A DNA stretch of 64,000 nt from Halegenticoccus soli (lineage in GTDB: Archaea > Halobacteriota > Halobacteria > Halobacteriales > Haloferacaceae): the NCBI RefSeq assembly GCF_002844195.1, contig NZ_PEND01000008.1:62001-126000 (forward strand), written 5' to 3'. Shown here one piece after another: positions 28,465-37,543 of this stretch (positions within the stretch are counted from its first letter, which is position 1; every line of letters starts with the position of its first letter). The notes under the pieces are model-generated. The model was not told the DNA's origin. It saw only the letters and a list, made by a program, of their open reading frames with translations, and did no database searches. A program made the translations under genes and the position numbers.

Positions 28465-29208
28465 ATGGAGGTACGCCTGCTCGAAGCCACACCGAACCCG
28501 GAGGAGCTCATCTGTAAGGGGGCCCGCAACGACTACTCGGCGGGGTTCGTCGGCGAGCAATCGTTCGAGGAGACGATGGCGCCCGTCGACGGGGAGACGA
28601 CCGAGGAGAAGATGGAGACGCTCATCGGCCACCTGCTCGACCACGGCCACTTCGGCCCGTTCGAGCACCCGCAGGCGACGTTCGCCGTCGAGGGCGTCAG
28701 CCGCTCCTGCATGGCGCAGATCACGCGCCACCGCCACGTCAGCTTCGACGTGCAGTCGATGCGCTACGTCTCCTTCGACGACGTCGACCCCGACGACGTC
28801 GCGGCGGGCGAGATGGTCGTGACGCCGCCCTCGGCGTCGGATCCGAACTGGGTGGGCCGGAACCAGAAGACCGGAGCGGTGGACGAGGAGACGGTCGAGA
28901 GGCGGAAGGAGGTGTTCCGCGAGTCCGTGAGCCGCTCCGTCGCCGACTACCAGGAACTGCTGGATCTCGGGATGCCGCCGGAGGACGCCCGGTTCGTCCT
29001 TCCGATCGGCACCGAGGTCAACATCGTGATGTCGATGAACGTGCGGATGCTGATGCACGTGGCCGACATGCGCGCGGCCGCGGACGCGCAGTGGGAGATC
29101 AGGGAGCTGACCGAAAGCGTCCTCGGCCTCGCCGAGGAGTGGTGTCCGATCACGTTCGCCCACTACAACGAGCACATGCGGAACCGGAAGAACCGCCTCG
29201 CACCGTAA
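28465..29208 (+). CDS. thyX: FAD-dependent thymidylate synthase
   Basis: ThyX makes dTMP from dUMP using methylenetetrahydrofolate and FAD. The ThyX motif R-H-R-x2-S-x4-S-x-R is visible as [14 protein letters not shown] near residue 88, and a second conserved block is [14 protein letters not shown]. Length 247 residues is typical. The ATG at 28465 follows AGGAGG closely. The next gene encodes dihydrofolate reductase. ThyX leaves folate as tetrahydrofolate, so the pairing is notable though seen elsewhere in haloarchaea. Confidence 0.95.
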   Translation: MEVRLLEATPNPEELICKGARNDYSAGFVGEQSFEETMAPVDGETTEEKMETLIGHLLDHGHFGPFEHPQATFAVEGVSRSCMAQITRHRHVSFDVQSMRYVSFDDVDPDDVAAGEMVVTPPSASDPNWVGRNQKTGAVDEETVERRKEVFRESVSRSVADYQELLDLGMPPEDARFVLPIGTEVNIVMSMNVRMLMHVADMRAAADAQWEIRELTESVLGLAEEWCPITFAHYNEHMRNRKNRLAP

Positions 29209-29261
29209 CGCAGTCAGGCGGGAGGAAACGGAGACGAAGGGGGAACAGAACGGAAGCGGGG

Positions 29262-29813
29262 ATGGAGACGGAGACGGAGACGGAGACCGAGATGGAGACG
29301 GAGACGGACGCCGGGATCGAGATCGCGCTGATCGCCGCCGTCGCGGCGAACGGCGTCATCGGGGCCGACGGCGACGTGCCGTGGCACTACCCCGAGGACC
29401 TCGAGCACTTCAAGGAGACGACGACCGGCCACCCGGTGATCGCGGGCCGGCGGACGTACGAGAGCATCGCGGCCCGGCTCGGCGGCCCGCTCCCCAATCG
29501 AACGAACGTCGTTCTGAGCACGCGCGACCCGGAGCTGCCGGACGGGGCCGTTCTCGCGGCGTCGGTCGACGAAGCCGTCGACGCCGCCCGCGAAGCCGCC
29601 GGCGGGGACGGCACCGTCTTCGTGATCGGCGGGGCGACCGTGTACGAGCAGTTCCTCCCGCGGGCCGACCGCCTCGTCCTCACCGAGATCGACCGAGAAT
29701 TCGAGGGCGACACGCGGTTCCCCGAGTGGGACGAAAGCGGGTGGGAGGAGGTGAGCCGCGACGAGCGCGGGGAGCTGGCGTTCGTCGAGTACCGGCGTCG
29801 GAAGGTCGCCTGA
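29262..29813 (+). CDS. dihydrofolate reductase with a repeat-derived N-terminal extension
   Basis: Reduces dihydrofolate with NADPH. Family blocks: [20 protein letters not shown] (substrate loop and Trp), [20 protein letters not shown], and [15 protein letters not shown] (cofactor Gly-Gly). The protein is 183 residues if the ATG at 29262 is used. The first 15 or so codons are a tandem GAGACG repeat giving Met-Glu-Thr-Glu-Thr..., which is not part of the family; a second ATG at 29292 lies inside the repeat. The enzyme core starts at about residue 18. It follows thyX by 53 bases. Confidence 0.9.
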   Translation: METETETETEMETETDAGIEIALIAAVAANGVIGADGDVPWHYPEDLEHFKETTTGHPVIAGRRTYESIAARLGGPLPNRTNVVLSTRDPELPDGAVLAASVDEAVDAAREAAGGDGTVFVIGGATVYEQFLPRADRLVLTEIDREFEGDTRFPEWDESGWEEVSRDERGELAFVEYRRRKVA

Positions 29814-29858
29814 CGGGGCGCTGTGCCGCCGTCGTCAGTCGGCGGGACTCTCGGGTTC

Positions 29859-30392
29859 TCAGAACCGGTGGGCGTCGGGTCCCTCCGGCACCGTGTACTC
29901 GTCGATCCACGGCGGCTCGGTTCGGTCCTTGGCCCAGCCGAACAGGTGGCGCTTCTCGTTCGCGTAGTAGAGCCGGTAGGCGTCGACGTAGTCGTCGGCC
30001 TTCCAGCCGCCGGTCACCTGCGGGGGATCAGACCGCCCCGTCTCCGGCCACGCGAGGTCTGAGAGGAGGTCGTCGTCCAGCGTCCCCACCGTGGCCCACG
30101 AACCGTGGACCCGGTCGTCGTCGTGGTCCCAGCGGTAGCGCCACTCGTCGTGGGCGCGGTCGACGTAGTCGTACACGCGCCGCCAGTTCTCGCGCGAGGC
30201 GGCGGCCCACCGGGTGAGCGGATGGCCCGCGTGGGTGAAGTACAGGTCGTCCTCCGGATCGGGATACCCGTTCAGCCGCGCGGCGGTCGTCAGCACCATC
30301 GACCCCTCGAAGACGCTGCTCAGGACGTGCCGGTCGACCAGCCACTCGGCCGCCCGCCGCAGATCCCGATCGAGCCAGAAGGCGTTGACCAT
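29859..30392 (-). CDS. conserved protein with a phage-like His/Asn/Tyr motif
   Basis: Protein of 177 residues, not assigned. It opens MVNAFWLDRDLRRAAEWLVD, then RHVLSSVFEGSMVL, with AGHPLTRWAAASRENWRRVY and HDEWRYRW. The HP-x3-W-x5-N-W pattern recalls small proteins found in phages and near T4 pyrimidine-dimer glycosylase-like families, but the similarity is weak. The C-terminus ends EGPDAHRF. It lies between the dihydrofolate reductase and sufB genes, converging with the former. Confidence 0.55.
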   Translation of the reverse strand: MVNAFWLDRDLRRAAEWLVDRHVLSSVFEGSMVLTTAARLNGYPDPEDDLYFTHAGHPLTRWAAASRENWRRVYDYVDRAHDEWRYRWDHDDDRVHGSWATVGTLDDDLLSDLAWPETGRSDPPQVTGGWKADDYVDAYRLYYANEKRHLFGWAKDRTEPPWIDEYTVPEGPDAHRF

Positions 30393-30483
30393 TGCGCGTG
30401 AGAACGGAGGGATCGAGCGCGGATAGGGGCGTCGGCCCGAAAAGACGGAAGAGGAGGCGAAAGAGGATCGTTCGTCCGGCTGC

Positions 30484-31947
30484 TTACCCGAGGCTGCCCT
30501 CCATTTCGAGTTCGACCAGGCGGTTGAGTTCGACCGCGTACTCGATCGGCAGCTCGTTCGTGATCGGTTCGATGAACCCCGAGACGATGAGCTGCTTTGC
30601 GTCGTCGTCGCCGAGGCCGCGCGACTGGAGGTAGAACACGTCCTCGTCGCCGATCTTCCCCACCGTCGCCTCGTGGGCGACGTCGACGTCGCTCTCGTGG
30701 ATCTCGATGTGCGGCATCGTGTCGCTCTGGCTCTCGTTGTCGAACATCAGCGCGTCGCACTCGACGGAGCAGGCGGCGTCCTTCGCGCCGTGGGCGATGC
30801 GGACCAGCCCGCGGTAGTTGGTGCGGCCACCGTCCTTCGAGATCGACTTCGAGACGATCGTGGACTTGGTTTCGGGGGCGTTGTGGTACACCTTTGCGCC
30901 AGTGTCGATGTTCTGATCCGCGGTGGCGAACGCGATGGTGATGTGGTTGTCGCTCGCGCCCCGTCCGTTCAGGATCGTCGCGGGGTACAGCATAGTGGAC
31001 TTCGAGCCCATGGAGCCGGAGATCCACTCCATGCGGCCGCCCTTCTCGACGATGGCGCGCTTGGTGTTGAGGTTGTAGGTGTTCTTCGACCAGTTCTGCA
31101 CCGTCGAGTACTGCACGTGCGCGTCCTCGCCCACGAACACTTCGACGGCACCGGAGTGCAGGTTGAACACGCCGTACTTGGGCGCGGAGCAACCCTCGAT
31201 GTAGTGGACTTCGCTGCCCTTCTCGGCGACGATGAGCGTGTGTTCGAACTGGCCCATCCCCTCCGAATTCATCCGGAAGTACGCCTGCACCGGCATCTCG
31301 ACGGTGATCCCCTCCGGCACGTAGACGAAGGAGCCGCCGGACCAGATAGCGCCGTGCAGCGCCGCGAACTTGTTGTCCGACGGCGGCACGCACTTCGTCA
31401 TGAAGTACTCCTTGACGATGTCGGGGTGCTCCTGGACGGCCTCGTCCATGTTGCAGAAGATCACGCCCTGCTCTTCCCACTGTTCCTGCATGTTCTGGTA
31501 GACGATCTCGGACTCGTACTGGGCGCCGACGCCCGAGAGGGCGTTGCGCTCGGCCTCCGGAATCCCCAGCTTGTCGAACGTGTCGCGGATCTCCTCCGGG
31601 AGCTCGTTCCAGTCGCGGACGCCGCCGCGGGTCTCCACGTCGGGCCGGATGTACGGGACGATCTCGTTCACGTCGACCTCCGACAGGTCAGGCTGCCCCG
31701 GCCAGCCGGAGGGCATGGGCATCGCGTCGAACATCCGCAGCGCGCGGAGGCGGCGCTTCAGCATCCACTCCGGCTCGCCCTTGTCCGCCGAGATGACGCG
31801 GATCGTCTCCTCGGTGAGGCCCTTCTCGGCCTGGAACGCGGCCTTCTGCTCCTTCTTGAAATCGAACCGGGACTGCGCGTCGGCCGAGCGGAAGTGCTCT
31901 TCGTCCGCCGTGAGTTCTTTCTCGGGCAGTTCCTCTTTCGTACTCAT
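30484..31947 (-). CDS. sufB: Fe-S cluster assembly protein SufB
   Basis: Scaffold protein of the SUF iron-sulfur assembly system, 487 residues. Diagnostic segments: IRPDVETRGGVRDWNELPEE, VFVYVPEG-like SGGSFVYVPEGITVEMPVQ, HYIEGCSAP (scaffold Cys), MEWISGSMGSKSTMLYP and FYLQSRGLGDDDAKQLIVSG. SufC and SufD usually lie beside SufB, but neither is present here, so this copy stands alone in the window. The ATG at 31947 diverges from the DUF1508 gene. Confidence 0.95.
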   Translation of the reverse strand: MSTKEELPEKELTADEEHFRSADAQSRFDFKKEQKAAFQAEKGLTEETIRVISADKGEPEWMLKRRLRALRMFDAMPMPSGWPGQPDLSEVDVNEIVPYIRPDVETRGGVRDWNELPEEIRDTFDKLGIPEAERNALSGVGAQYESEIVYQNMQEQWEEQGVIFCNMDEAVQEHPDIVKEYFMTKCVPPSDNKFAALHGAIWSGGSFVYVPEGITVEMPVQAYFRMNSEGMGQFEHTLIVAEKGSEVHYIEGCSAPKYGVFNLHSGAVEVFVGEDAHVQYSTVQNWSKNTYNLNTKRAIVEKGGRMEWISGSMGSKSTMLYPATILNGRGASDNHITIAFATADQNIDTGAKVYHNAPETKSTIVSKSISKDGGRTNYRGLVRIAHGAKDAACSVECDALMFDNESQSDTMPHIEIHESDVDVAHEATVGKIGDEDVFYLQSRGLGDDDAKQLIVSGFIEPITNELPIEYAVELNRLVELEMEGSLG

Positions 31948-32070
31948 GACGGTAGTCTAGGGGCGCCGCAGCTATATGACGCTGTCTGGCGGGACGCCGG
32001 ACGAGCCCGCCGGGGTTCGGTTAGTTACGCTTCCAACACTGTTTTTACAGTTACTGTCTACTCATATACT

Positions 32071-32268
32071 ATGAGCAAGGCGACGTTCGAGGTGTACGAG
32101 GACGGGCGAGGCGAGTACCGCTGGCGGCTCCGCCACGACAACGGCAACATCATCGCGGACGGCGGGGAGGGATACGCGACGCGCCAGAAGGCGAAACAGG
32201 GCATCGAGAGCGTGAAGCGGAACGCCCCGGACGCCGAGGTCGTGGAGGTCGCGGGGACGCGGGACTGA
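32071..32268 (+). CDS. DUF1508 (HVO_2922-like) small protein
   Basis: Protein of 65 residues with the DUF1508/YegP fold signature: FEVYEDGRGEYRWRLRHDNG, NIIADGGEGYATRQKAKQGI and ESVKRNAPDAEV. These small dimeric proteins have no proven function. The ATG at 32071 lies downstream of a TATA-like TTTTTACAG at about 32042-32050, consistent with a leaderless transcript. Confidence 0.85.
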   Translation: MSKATFEVYEDGRGEYRWRLRHDNGNIIADGGEGYATRQKAKQGIESVKRNAPDAEVVEVAGTRD

Positions 32269-32345
32269 CCGTTTCCGCCTTCCGCTTCCCGAACCGCTCG
32301 CTGGGTGAGGTGCCTTTTTCCGGCGCGGGGTCGTACCGGCCGGTG

Positions 32346-32399
32346 ATGACTGACAGCGTCGCCGCGCCGTTCGCCGGCGAAGGGGGAAGCGGTCGATGA
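32346..32399 (+). CDS. 17-codon upstream ORF overlapping the proteasome gene start
   Basis: An ATG at 32346 opens a 17-residue frame (MTDSVAAPFAGEGGSGR) whose TGA overlaps the psmA ATG as ATGA. The geometry would allow translational coupling. No family is known to me, and it could be chance. Confidence 0.25.
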   Translation: MTDSVAAPFAGEGGSGR

Positions 32400-33157
32400 A
32401 CCGTCCGAATCAGCAGGCGTACGACCGGGGGACCTCGCTCTACTCGCCCGACGGTCGGATCTATCAGGTCGAGTACGCGCGCGAGGCCGTGAAACGCGGC
32501 GCTCCCGGCGTCGGAATCAGAACGTCCGAGGGCGTCGTGCTCGCGGCCCGCCGCCGGGTCGGCTCGTCGCTGATGGTGGCGGAGAGCGTCGAGAAGCTCC
32601 ACAAGGTCGACGACCACGTCGGCGCGGCCAGCGCGGGCCACGTCGCCGACGCCCGCCAGCTCGTCGACTTCGCCCGCCGCCAGTCGCAGATCAACCGCCT
32701 GCGCTACGGCGAACCGATCGGCGTCGAGACGCTGACGACGGCCGTCACGGACCACATCCAGGAGAACACGCAGGCCGGCGGCACGCGCCCGTACGGCGCG
32801 TCGCTCCTGCTCGGCGGCGTCGACGACGCTGGGGCGCACCTGTTCGCCACGGACCCCTCGGGGACGTCGCAGGAGTGGAGGGCCGTCGCCATCGGTGCCG
32901 ACCGGGAGTCGATCCAGGAGCTGCTCGAAGCCGAATACGTCGACGACATGGACCTCGATTCGGGGCTCCGGCTCGCGATCCGGGCGCTCGCGGCCGACGA
33001 GGAGGAGCTCGACGCCGCGGGGCTGAGCGTGATCACCGTCACCGCCGACGAGGGGTACCGGACGCTCCCGACGGAGGAGATCGAACCACTGCTCGCCGAG
33101 GAACGCGACGCCGCCTCCGACGACGCCGGGTTCGACGCCGAGCGGGGCGGGGAGTAG
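32396..33157 (+). CDS. psmA: proteasome alpha subunit (PsmA2-like)
   Basis: Outer-ring subunit of the archaeal 20S proteasome, 253 residues. The alpha-type N-terminal signature YDRGTSLYSPDGRIYQVEYA and REAVKRGAPGVGIRT are clear; these gate the chamber. From memory it looks closer to the PsmA2 type of haloarchaea than to PsmA1 (start NRPNQQAYDRG). The C-terminus is long, acidic and lacks an obvious HbYX partner motif, as expected for an alpha ring. No beta subunit is in the window. Confidence 0.93.
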   Translation: MNRPNQQAYDRGTSLYSPDGRIYQVEYAREAVKRGAPGVGIRTSEGVVLAARRRVGSSLMVAESVEKLHKVDDHVGAASAGHVADARQLVDFARRQSQINRLRYGEPIGVETLTTAVTDHIQENTQAGGTRPYGASLLLGGVDDAGAHLFATDPSGTSQEWRAVAIGADRESIQELLEAEYVDDMDLDSGLRLAIRALAADEEELDAAGLSVITVTADEGYRTLPTEEIEPLLAEERDAASDDAGFDAERGGE

Positions 33158-33171
33158 CGACGGAGCGAACC

Positions 33172-34083
33172 GTGTCAGACGCGGACGATCCGACGCCGAC
33201 GCTCCGGCGGGTCACCACGTTTCCGGTGAAGTCGCTGGATCCGCGCGAGGTGGAGTCGGCGCGGATCGTCGAGAACGGCGGGATCGCCGGCGACCGGGAG
33301 TACGCGCTGTTCGACGCCGAAGGGAACTACGTCAACGGCAAGCGGAACCGGGCCGTCCATCGGCTCCGGTCGGCGGTCGACCCGGCGGCCGGGACCGTGA
33401 CGCTCCGCGCGCCCGATCGCGGGGAGCGAACGTTTTCACTCCGAGGCGACCGCGGGGCGCTGACGGAGTGGCTCTCGGAGTACTTCGGGGAGCCGATCGA
33501 GCTGCGGCGCGACCCGGCCGGCGGCTTCCCGGACGACGCGGAGGCGTCGGGGCCGACGGTCATCAGCACGGCGACGATCCGCGAGGCGGCCTCGTGGTTC
33601 CCGGGGATCGACGAGGAGAGCATGCGGCGGCGGCTCCGCGCGAACCTCGAGATCGGCGGGGTCCCGCCCTTCTGGGAGGATCGGCTGTTCGCCGACCGCG
33701 GGAGCCGCGTCGCATTCGAGATAGGAGGGGCGAGCCGGTCCGTCGCCGGCGAGATAGGAGGGGCGAGTCGACCCGATGCCGGCGAAACCGACGGTTCGGA
33801 CGGTCGTCGCTCCGGCGTGCGCTTCGAGGGCGTGAACCCGTGCCAGCGCTGCGTCGTCCCGACGCGCGATCCCGAGACGGGCGAGGAGTACGAGGGGTTC
33901 GCGGGGACGTTCGCCGAGAAGCGCCGCGAGACGCTCCCCGACTGGAGCGGGGGCGACTGGTTCGATCACTACTTCCGGCTCATGGTCAACACCGTCGTCC
34001 CCGCGTCCGAGTGGGGCAAGTCGGTGTCCGTCGGCGACGAAGTTCGGATCCTGGGCACCGTGCCGGCGGACGGGGACGCGTAG
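33172..34083 (+). CDS. MOSC domain protein
   Basis: Protein of 303 residues related to the molybdenum-cofactor sulfurase C-terminal domain family: TFPVKSLDPREVESARIVEN with GIAGDREYALFD (MOSC N-terminal barrel) and the later FEGVNPCQRCVVPTRDPETG with the conserved Cys, then FRLMVNTVVP. Such proteins handle sulfur or molybdenum cofactor groups. Start is a GTG at 33172, 15 bases after psmA; no ATG in frame fits. A 33-base tandem duplication in the middle adds 11 residues (FEIGGASRSVAG / EIGGASRPDAG). Confidence 0.8.
   Translation: MSDADDPTPTLRRVTTFPVKSLDPREVESARIVENGGIAGDREYALFDAEGNYVNGKRNRAVHRLRSAVDPAAGTVTLRAPDRGERTFSLRGDRGALTEWLSEYFGEPIELRRDPAGGFPDDAEASGPTVISTATIREAASWFPGIDEESMRRRLRANLEIGGVPPFWEDRLFADRGSRVAFEIGGASRSVAGEIGGASRPDAGETDGSDGRRSGVRFEGVNPCQRCVVPTRDPETGEEYEGFAGTFAEKRRETLPDWSGGDWFDHYFRLMVNTVVPASEWGKSVSVGDEVRILGTVPADGDA
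33718..33783. repeat. 33-bp in-frame tandem duplication inside the MOSC gene
   Basis: Two adjacent 33-base units begin GAGATAGGAGGGGCGAG and end GCCGGC (33718-33750 and 33751-33783). Each adds eleven codons (EIGGASR...), keeping the frame, and the units differ at a few positions. The duplicated segment lies in a variable loop before the Cys-containing block. Confidence 0.8.
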
Positions 34084-34226
34084 GCGTCAGCGGACGGAGA
34101 TGAAGACGGGGAGGCGTCGTCCGGTCATTGCGCGGTCGGCCGTCGACCGCCGCGCGTCCGTCCGACCGCCGCCGTCCGCTTCGCCGGAACCCTCGGCTTT
34201 AGGAGCGGTCACATCTACCAAGCCGC

Positions 34227-35381
34227 ATGAACGTATTACGCGGCGGACGTGTCGTCGACGCGGACGGAACCCGCGAGGCGGACGTGGCCGTCGAGGGGGG
34301 CGAGATCGTCGCGGTCGGCGACGTCGACGCCGACGGCGGCGAGGTGATCGACGTTTCCGGGCGGTTCGTCGCCCCCGGCCTGATCGACACGCACGTTCAC
34401 CTGATGATGGACGGACGACCGGACACGGGCACCGTCCACGGCGAGAGCGAGGCGACCGCGGCGTACCGCGCGGCGGCGAACCTCCGGAAGGCGCTCCGCG
34501 CCGGGGTGACGACGCTGCGCGACCTCGGCGCCCGCGACTCGCTCGCGCTCGACGCCCGCCGGGCGGTTGCCGAGGGCGTCATCGAGGGTCCCCGAGTGCT
34601 CGCCGTCGGACAGAACATCACCATGACCGGCGGTCACGGCCACCCGTGGGGGCGCGAGGCCGACGGACCGGACGAGGTGCTCAAGGCCGCCCGCGAGCAG
34701 TTGAAGCGCGGCGCGGACGCCGTCAAGTGCATGGCGACGGGCGGCGTGCTCACGGAGGGCGCGCTCACCGGCGCGCCGGAGCTCACGCCCGACGAACTCG
34801 ACGCGCTGGTCGAGGCGGCGAACGCGAAGGGCGTCCCGACCGCCGCCCACGCCCACGGGGTCGTCGGCATCAAGAACGCCGTCCGCGCGGGGATCACGAG
34901 CGTCGAGCACGGGACGTACATGGACCGCGAGGCCGCCGAACTGATGGCCGCCCGCGGCACGTACTGGGTGCCGACCGCGAGCGCGCTCCGCGGGATCGCG
35001 GATCACGGGACCGAGGCGGGGATCCCCGCGGAAGCCGTCGAGAAGACGGAGGCGGCGATCGAACACTACGAGCGCGCCTTCGAGCACGCGCTGGACGCGG
35101 GCGTCCGAATCGCCATGGGAACCGACGCGGGAACGCCGTTCAACTTCTTCGACGAGATCCCGCGCGAGCTCGAACTGCTCGTCGAGTACGGGCTGACGCC
35201 GAAGGCCGCGCTCGAAGCGGCGACGGTCAACGCGGCCTCGCTGCTCGGGCTGACCGACGTCGGAAGGGTGGCGGAGGGGTACCGGGCCGACCTCGTCGTG
35301 CTCGAAGCCGACCCGAGCGAGGACGCCGCGGCGTGGCGCGATCCCGCCCACGTCTTCAGCGACGGAAAGCGCGTCGTATGA
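34227..35381 (+). CDS. amidohydrolase family protein (imidazolonepropionase/prolidase-like)
   Basis: Metal-dependent hydrolase of 384 residues. Metal-site motifs of the amidohydrolase superfamily: DTHVHLMMDG (H-x-H), AVKCMATGG (Lys that can be carboxylated), AAHAHGVVG, EHGTYMDREA and MGTDAGTPFNF (Asp). The N-terminal beta-sandwich carries the usual VLRGGRVVDADG pattern. Substrate unknown; similar proteins act on dipeptides or hydantoin-like rings. The ATG at 34227 follows GCTTTAGG about 30 bases upstream. Confidence 0.88.
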   Translation: MNVLRGGRVVDADGTREADVAVEGGEIVAVGDVDADGGEVIDVSGRFVAPGLIDTHVHLMMDGRPDTGTVHGESEATAAYRAAANLRKALRAGVTTLRDLGARDSLALDARRAVAEGVIEGPRVLAVGQNITMTGGHGHPWGREADGPDEVLKAAREQLKRGADAVKCMATGGVLTEGALTGAPELTPDELDALVEAANAKGVPTAAHAHGVVGIKNAVRAGITSVEHGTYMDREAAELMAARGTYWVPTASALRGIADHGTEAGIPAEAVEKTEAAIEHYERAFEHALDAGVRIAMGTDAGTPFNFFDEIPRELELLVEYGLTPKAALEAATVNAASLLGLTDVGRVAEGYRADLVVLEADPSEDAAAWRDPAHVFSDGKRVV

Positions 35382-35488
35382 CCGACCGAACCGCCGTCCA
35401 CGCCGGCGCACCGAGTGCGACTCGGTGACTGTTCGCATCCGAAGCCGTGTCAAAAACTCTTTTGCTCCGCCCGAAGTTTATCAGGTCG

Positions 35489-36655
35489 ATGGAAAAACCG
35501 GGCGCGTTCGCTGTGGTTTTGCTCCTCACGGCGCTGTGCGCCGTCTCGCCCGCCGTCGCGGGGGTCGGCGCGCCCGCCGATAGTCACGTCCATCAGGACG
35601 CGAATCCGAACTACGCGCAGGAGTCGTTCGATCGTGATCGGGTCGTCCTCGTCGTCTACGAGAACCAGTCTGCGAGGTGGACGTTCCACTACGAACGAAC
35701 GCTCTCCAACGAAAGCGACAGAGCGGACTTCGAGGCGTTCGCAGAGGAGTTCAACAACGGGGAGACCGAGCTGTACTCGGGTTTCCGGACCGACGCGCAG
35801 AAGCTCGTCCGCGACGGCGGAAACGTGACCGGACGGGAGATGGAGGCGACGAACTTCTCCCGGCGGGCGTACACCGAAAGCAGCCTCGGAAACGAGATCG
35901 GCGTCGTCGAGATGTCGTTCACGTGGACGAACTTCGCCGAACGCGAAAACGAGAGCGTCGTCATGGGCGACGTGTTCGAAGGCGGGCTGTACATCAGCCC
36001 GCGCCAGTCGCTCGTCGTCCGACCCGGACCGGAGCTCGTGTTCGAATCGGTCGAGCCCAACGCGACGCAGTCGAACACCACGTCGCTCCGCGACAGCGAC
36101 TCGGTGACGTGGAAGGGCGAGATGGAGTTCACGGACAACCGCCCGCGCGTCGTGTTCGTCCCCAACGAGTCCGGGGTGAGCGCGCAGCCGACGGCGACGG
36201 AGACGCGGACGGACGGACTCATGGAGGAGCAGCCGTCCGATTCGGGCGCGGGGATGTGGCTCGTCGGCGTCCTCGTGATCGTGCTCGGCGGCGTCGCCGC
36301 GGCGTTCTGGTACGGGAAGAACTCGGGCGACGGCGCGGCGGCGGTCGGCGACGAGCCGCGGTACCCGCCGGACGACGGCGGCTCCGCGCCGTCGGCGACC
36401 GAACCGGCGGTCCCCGACACGGAACTGCTCTCCGACGAGGACCGGGTGATCTCGCTGCTCCGCGACCGGGGCGGCCGGATGAAGCAGGTGAAGATCGTCG
36501 AGGAGACCGGGTGGTCCAAATCGAAGGTGAGCATGCTCCTCTCCGACATGGAGGAGGAGGGGCTCATCTCGAAGCTCCGCGTCGGCCGCGAGAACGTGAT
36601 CAGCCTGCGCGGACACGAACCCGAGGCGGCCGGATCGCCGTTCGACGACGAGTAG
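35489..36655 (+). CDS. membrane-anchored winged-helix regulator
   Basis: Protein of 388 residues: a signal peptide (AFAVVLLLTALCAVSPAVAG), a predicted extracellular beta-rich domain rich in Asn/Ser/Thr, one transmembrane helix (MWLVGVLVIVLGGVAAAFWY near residue 265), a linker, and a C-terminal winged helix (VISLLRDRGGRMKQVKIVEE, then TGWSKSKVSMLLSDMEEEGL). Such haloarchaeal proteins put a sensor outside and a DNA-binding domain inside. A GTG at 35447 is an alternative start. Its target genes are unknown. Confidence 0.75.
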   Translation: MEKPGAFAVVLLLTALCAVSPAVAGVGAPADSHVHQDANPNYAQESFDRDRVVLVVYENQSARWTFHYERTLSNESDRADFEAFAEEFNNGETELYSGFRTDAQKLVRDGGNVTGREMEATNFSRRAYTESSLGNEIGVVEMSFTWTNFAERENESVVMGDVFEGGLYISPRQSLVVRPGPELVFESVEPNATQSNTTSLRDSDSVTWKGEMEFTDNRPRVVFVPNESGVSAQPTATETRTDGLMEEQPSDSGAGMWLVGVLVIVLGGVAAAFWYGKNSGDGAAAVGDEPRYPPDDGGSAPSATEPAVPDTELLSDEDRVISLLRDRGGRMKQVKIVEETGWSKSKVSMLLSDMEEEGLISKLRVGRENVISLRGHEPEAAGSPFDDE

Positions 36656-36769
36656 GTCTTCGACGCGGAGCGACCGTTCGACGGCGAACGGACCGCTTCC
36701 CTTCCCGTCCGCGCCGCGTTCGAGCGCGACAGAGCCACGTTGAAAAGCGTAGACCTGCAATCGGAACAC

Positions 36770-37147
36770 GTGTCCGAGCATCCCGACGACGAAACCGATT
36801 CCGATCCGTTTCCGCCCCCGAACGGCGAGATCGACGATACGCCGATCGTCTCGTGTACGACGTGCGGGCGGGAGTGGGACGTCTCCTACGAACTCGACGA
36901 ACTGGGGGTCGGAAACCAGGCGCTCGAACAGTTCGCGCTCGACCACAAGCGCCACACGGGGCACTATCCCGACGACGTGACGACGTGGCGGGCGGACTGT
37001 CTGCGCTGCCCCGAGGAGGTAGAGCGACTGTCGGGAGACGCCGCGCGCCGGTGGGCCAGGACGCACGCGCGGCACACCCGCCACGCGGTCGAGATCCGCC
37101 ACTCGACCGACGGCGAACCGACGGTCGTCGAGCCGGAGGATCAGTAA
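36770..37147 (+). CDS. conserved haloarchaeal protein with CxxC pairs
   Basis: Hydrophilic protein of 125 residues with two Cys pairs (SCTTCGREW and DCLRCPEE), suggesting a zinc ribbon, and His clusters (DHKRHTGHYP, THARHTRHAV). I use the GTG at 36770 (MSEHPDDETDSDPF); a TTG lies 30 bases upstream in frame. Not assigned to a family. It is the last protein gene before the tRNA and the integrated element. Confidence 0.6.
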   Translation: MSEHPDDETDSDPFPPPNGEIDDTPIVSCTTCGREWDVSYELDELGVGNQALEQFALDHKRHTGHYPDDVTTWRADCLRCPEEVERLSGDAARRWARTHARHTRHAVEIRHSTDGEPTVVEPEDQ

Positions 37148-37468
37148 CGCGTCGATCGCGAATTTCGCCTCCGAATCGGTTTTCGCGCCTTAGGCGGTGG
37201 ATAGTAAGGTAGGACGAGCGCCTACGTGACGGCGGGGACGACGGATCCTGGTCATGGGGGATCCCTCGTTCGGCCTGCGTAGGGGCAGGCCGCGTCCGCC
37301 GCGATTTTACGGAGGTCGGTACCGACGAGCGGCGTCCGCGTCTTCGGCTCCGTCTCCGTCGATCTGATCGGCGGTTTTCGACCGCCCGCGTGCGAATTTC
37401 TCCCAGATCACGATCCAAAACGGAACTGTTTTACGTGGTTCGGGGATAGCTTGGGGTGCAGCAAGCCC
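37148..37468. other. intergenic region before the tRNA gene
   Basis: No convincing gene in these 321 bases. It holds a hairpin at 37272-37291 (GGCCTGC, six-base loop, GCAGGCC) and a TATA-like TTTTACG near 37430, about 40 bases before the tRNA, which is a likely tRNA promoter. Confidence 0.5.
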
Positions 37469-37543
37469 GCTCCGGTAGTGTAGTCCGGCCAATCATATTG
37501 CCCTCTCGAGGCAATGACCGGGGTTCAAATCCCCGCCGGAGCA
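37469..37543 (+). tRNA. tRNA-Glu (anticodon CTC)
   Basis: Seventy-five bases fold as a cloverleaf: acceptor GCTCCGG pairing with CCGGAGC, anticodon stem TTGCC/GGCAA with loop CTCTCGA (anticodon CTC, Glu), and T arm GGGG-TTCAAAT-CCCC. Base 37543 (A) is the discriminator, with no encoded CCA. No intron. The 3' half (from 37500) is the integration site of the element that follows. Confidence 0.95.
37500..37543 (+). repeat. attL (3' half of tRNA-Glu)
   Basis: Forty-four bases from GCCCTCTCGAGG through the anticodon loop, T arm and acceptor end. Identical to 52213-52256. Here it is part of the intact tRNA. Confidence 0.9.

Noticed and set aside
29262-29310. GAGACG repeat as a CRISPR or phage array
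   Set aside because: Units are six bases with no spacers; it is a simple coding repeat.
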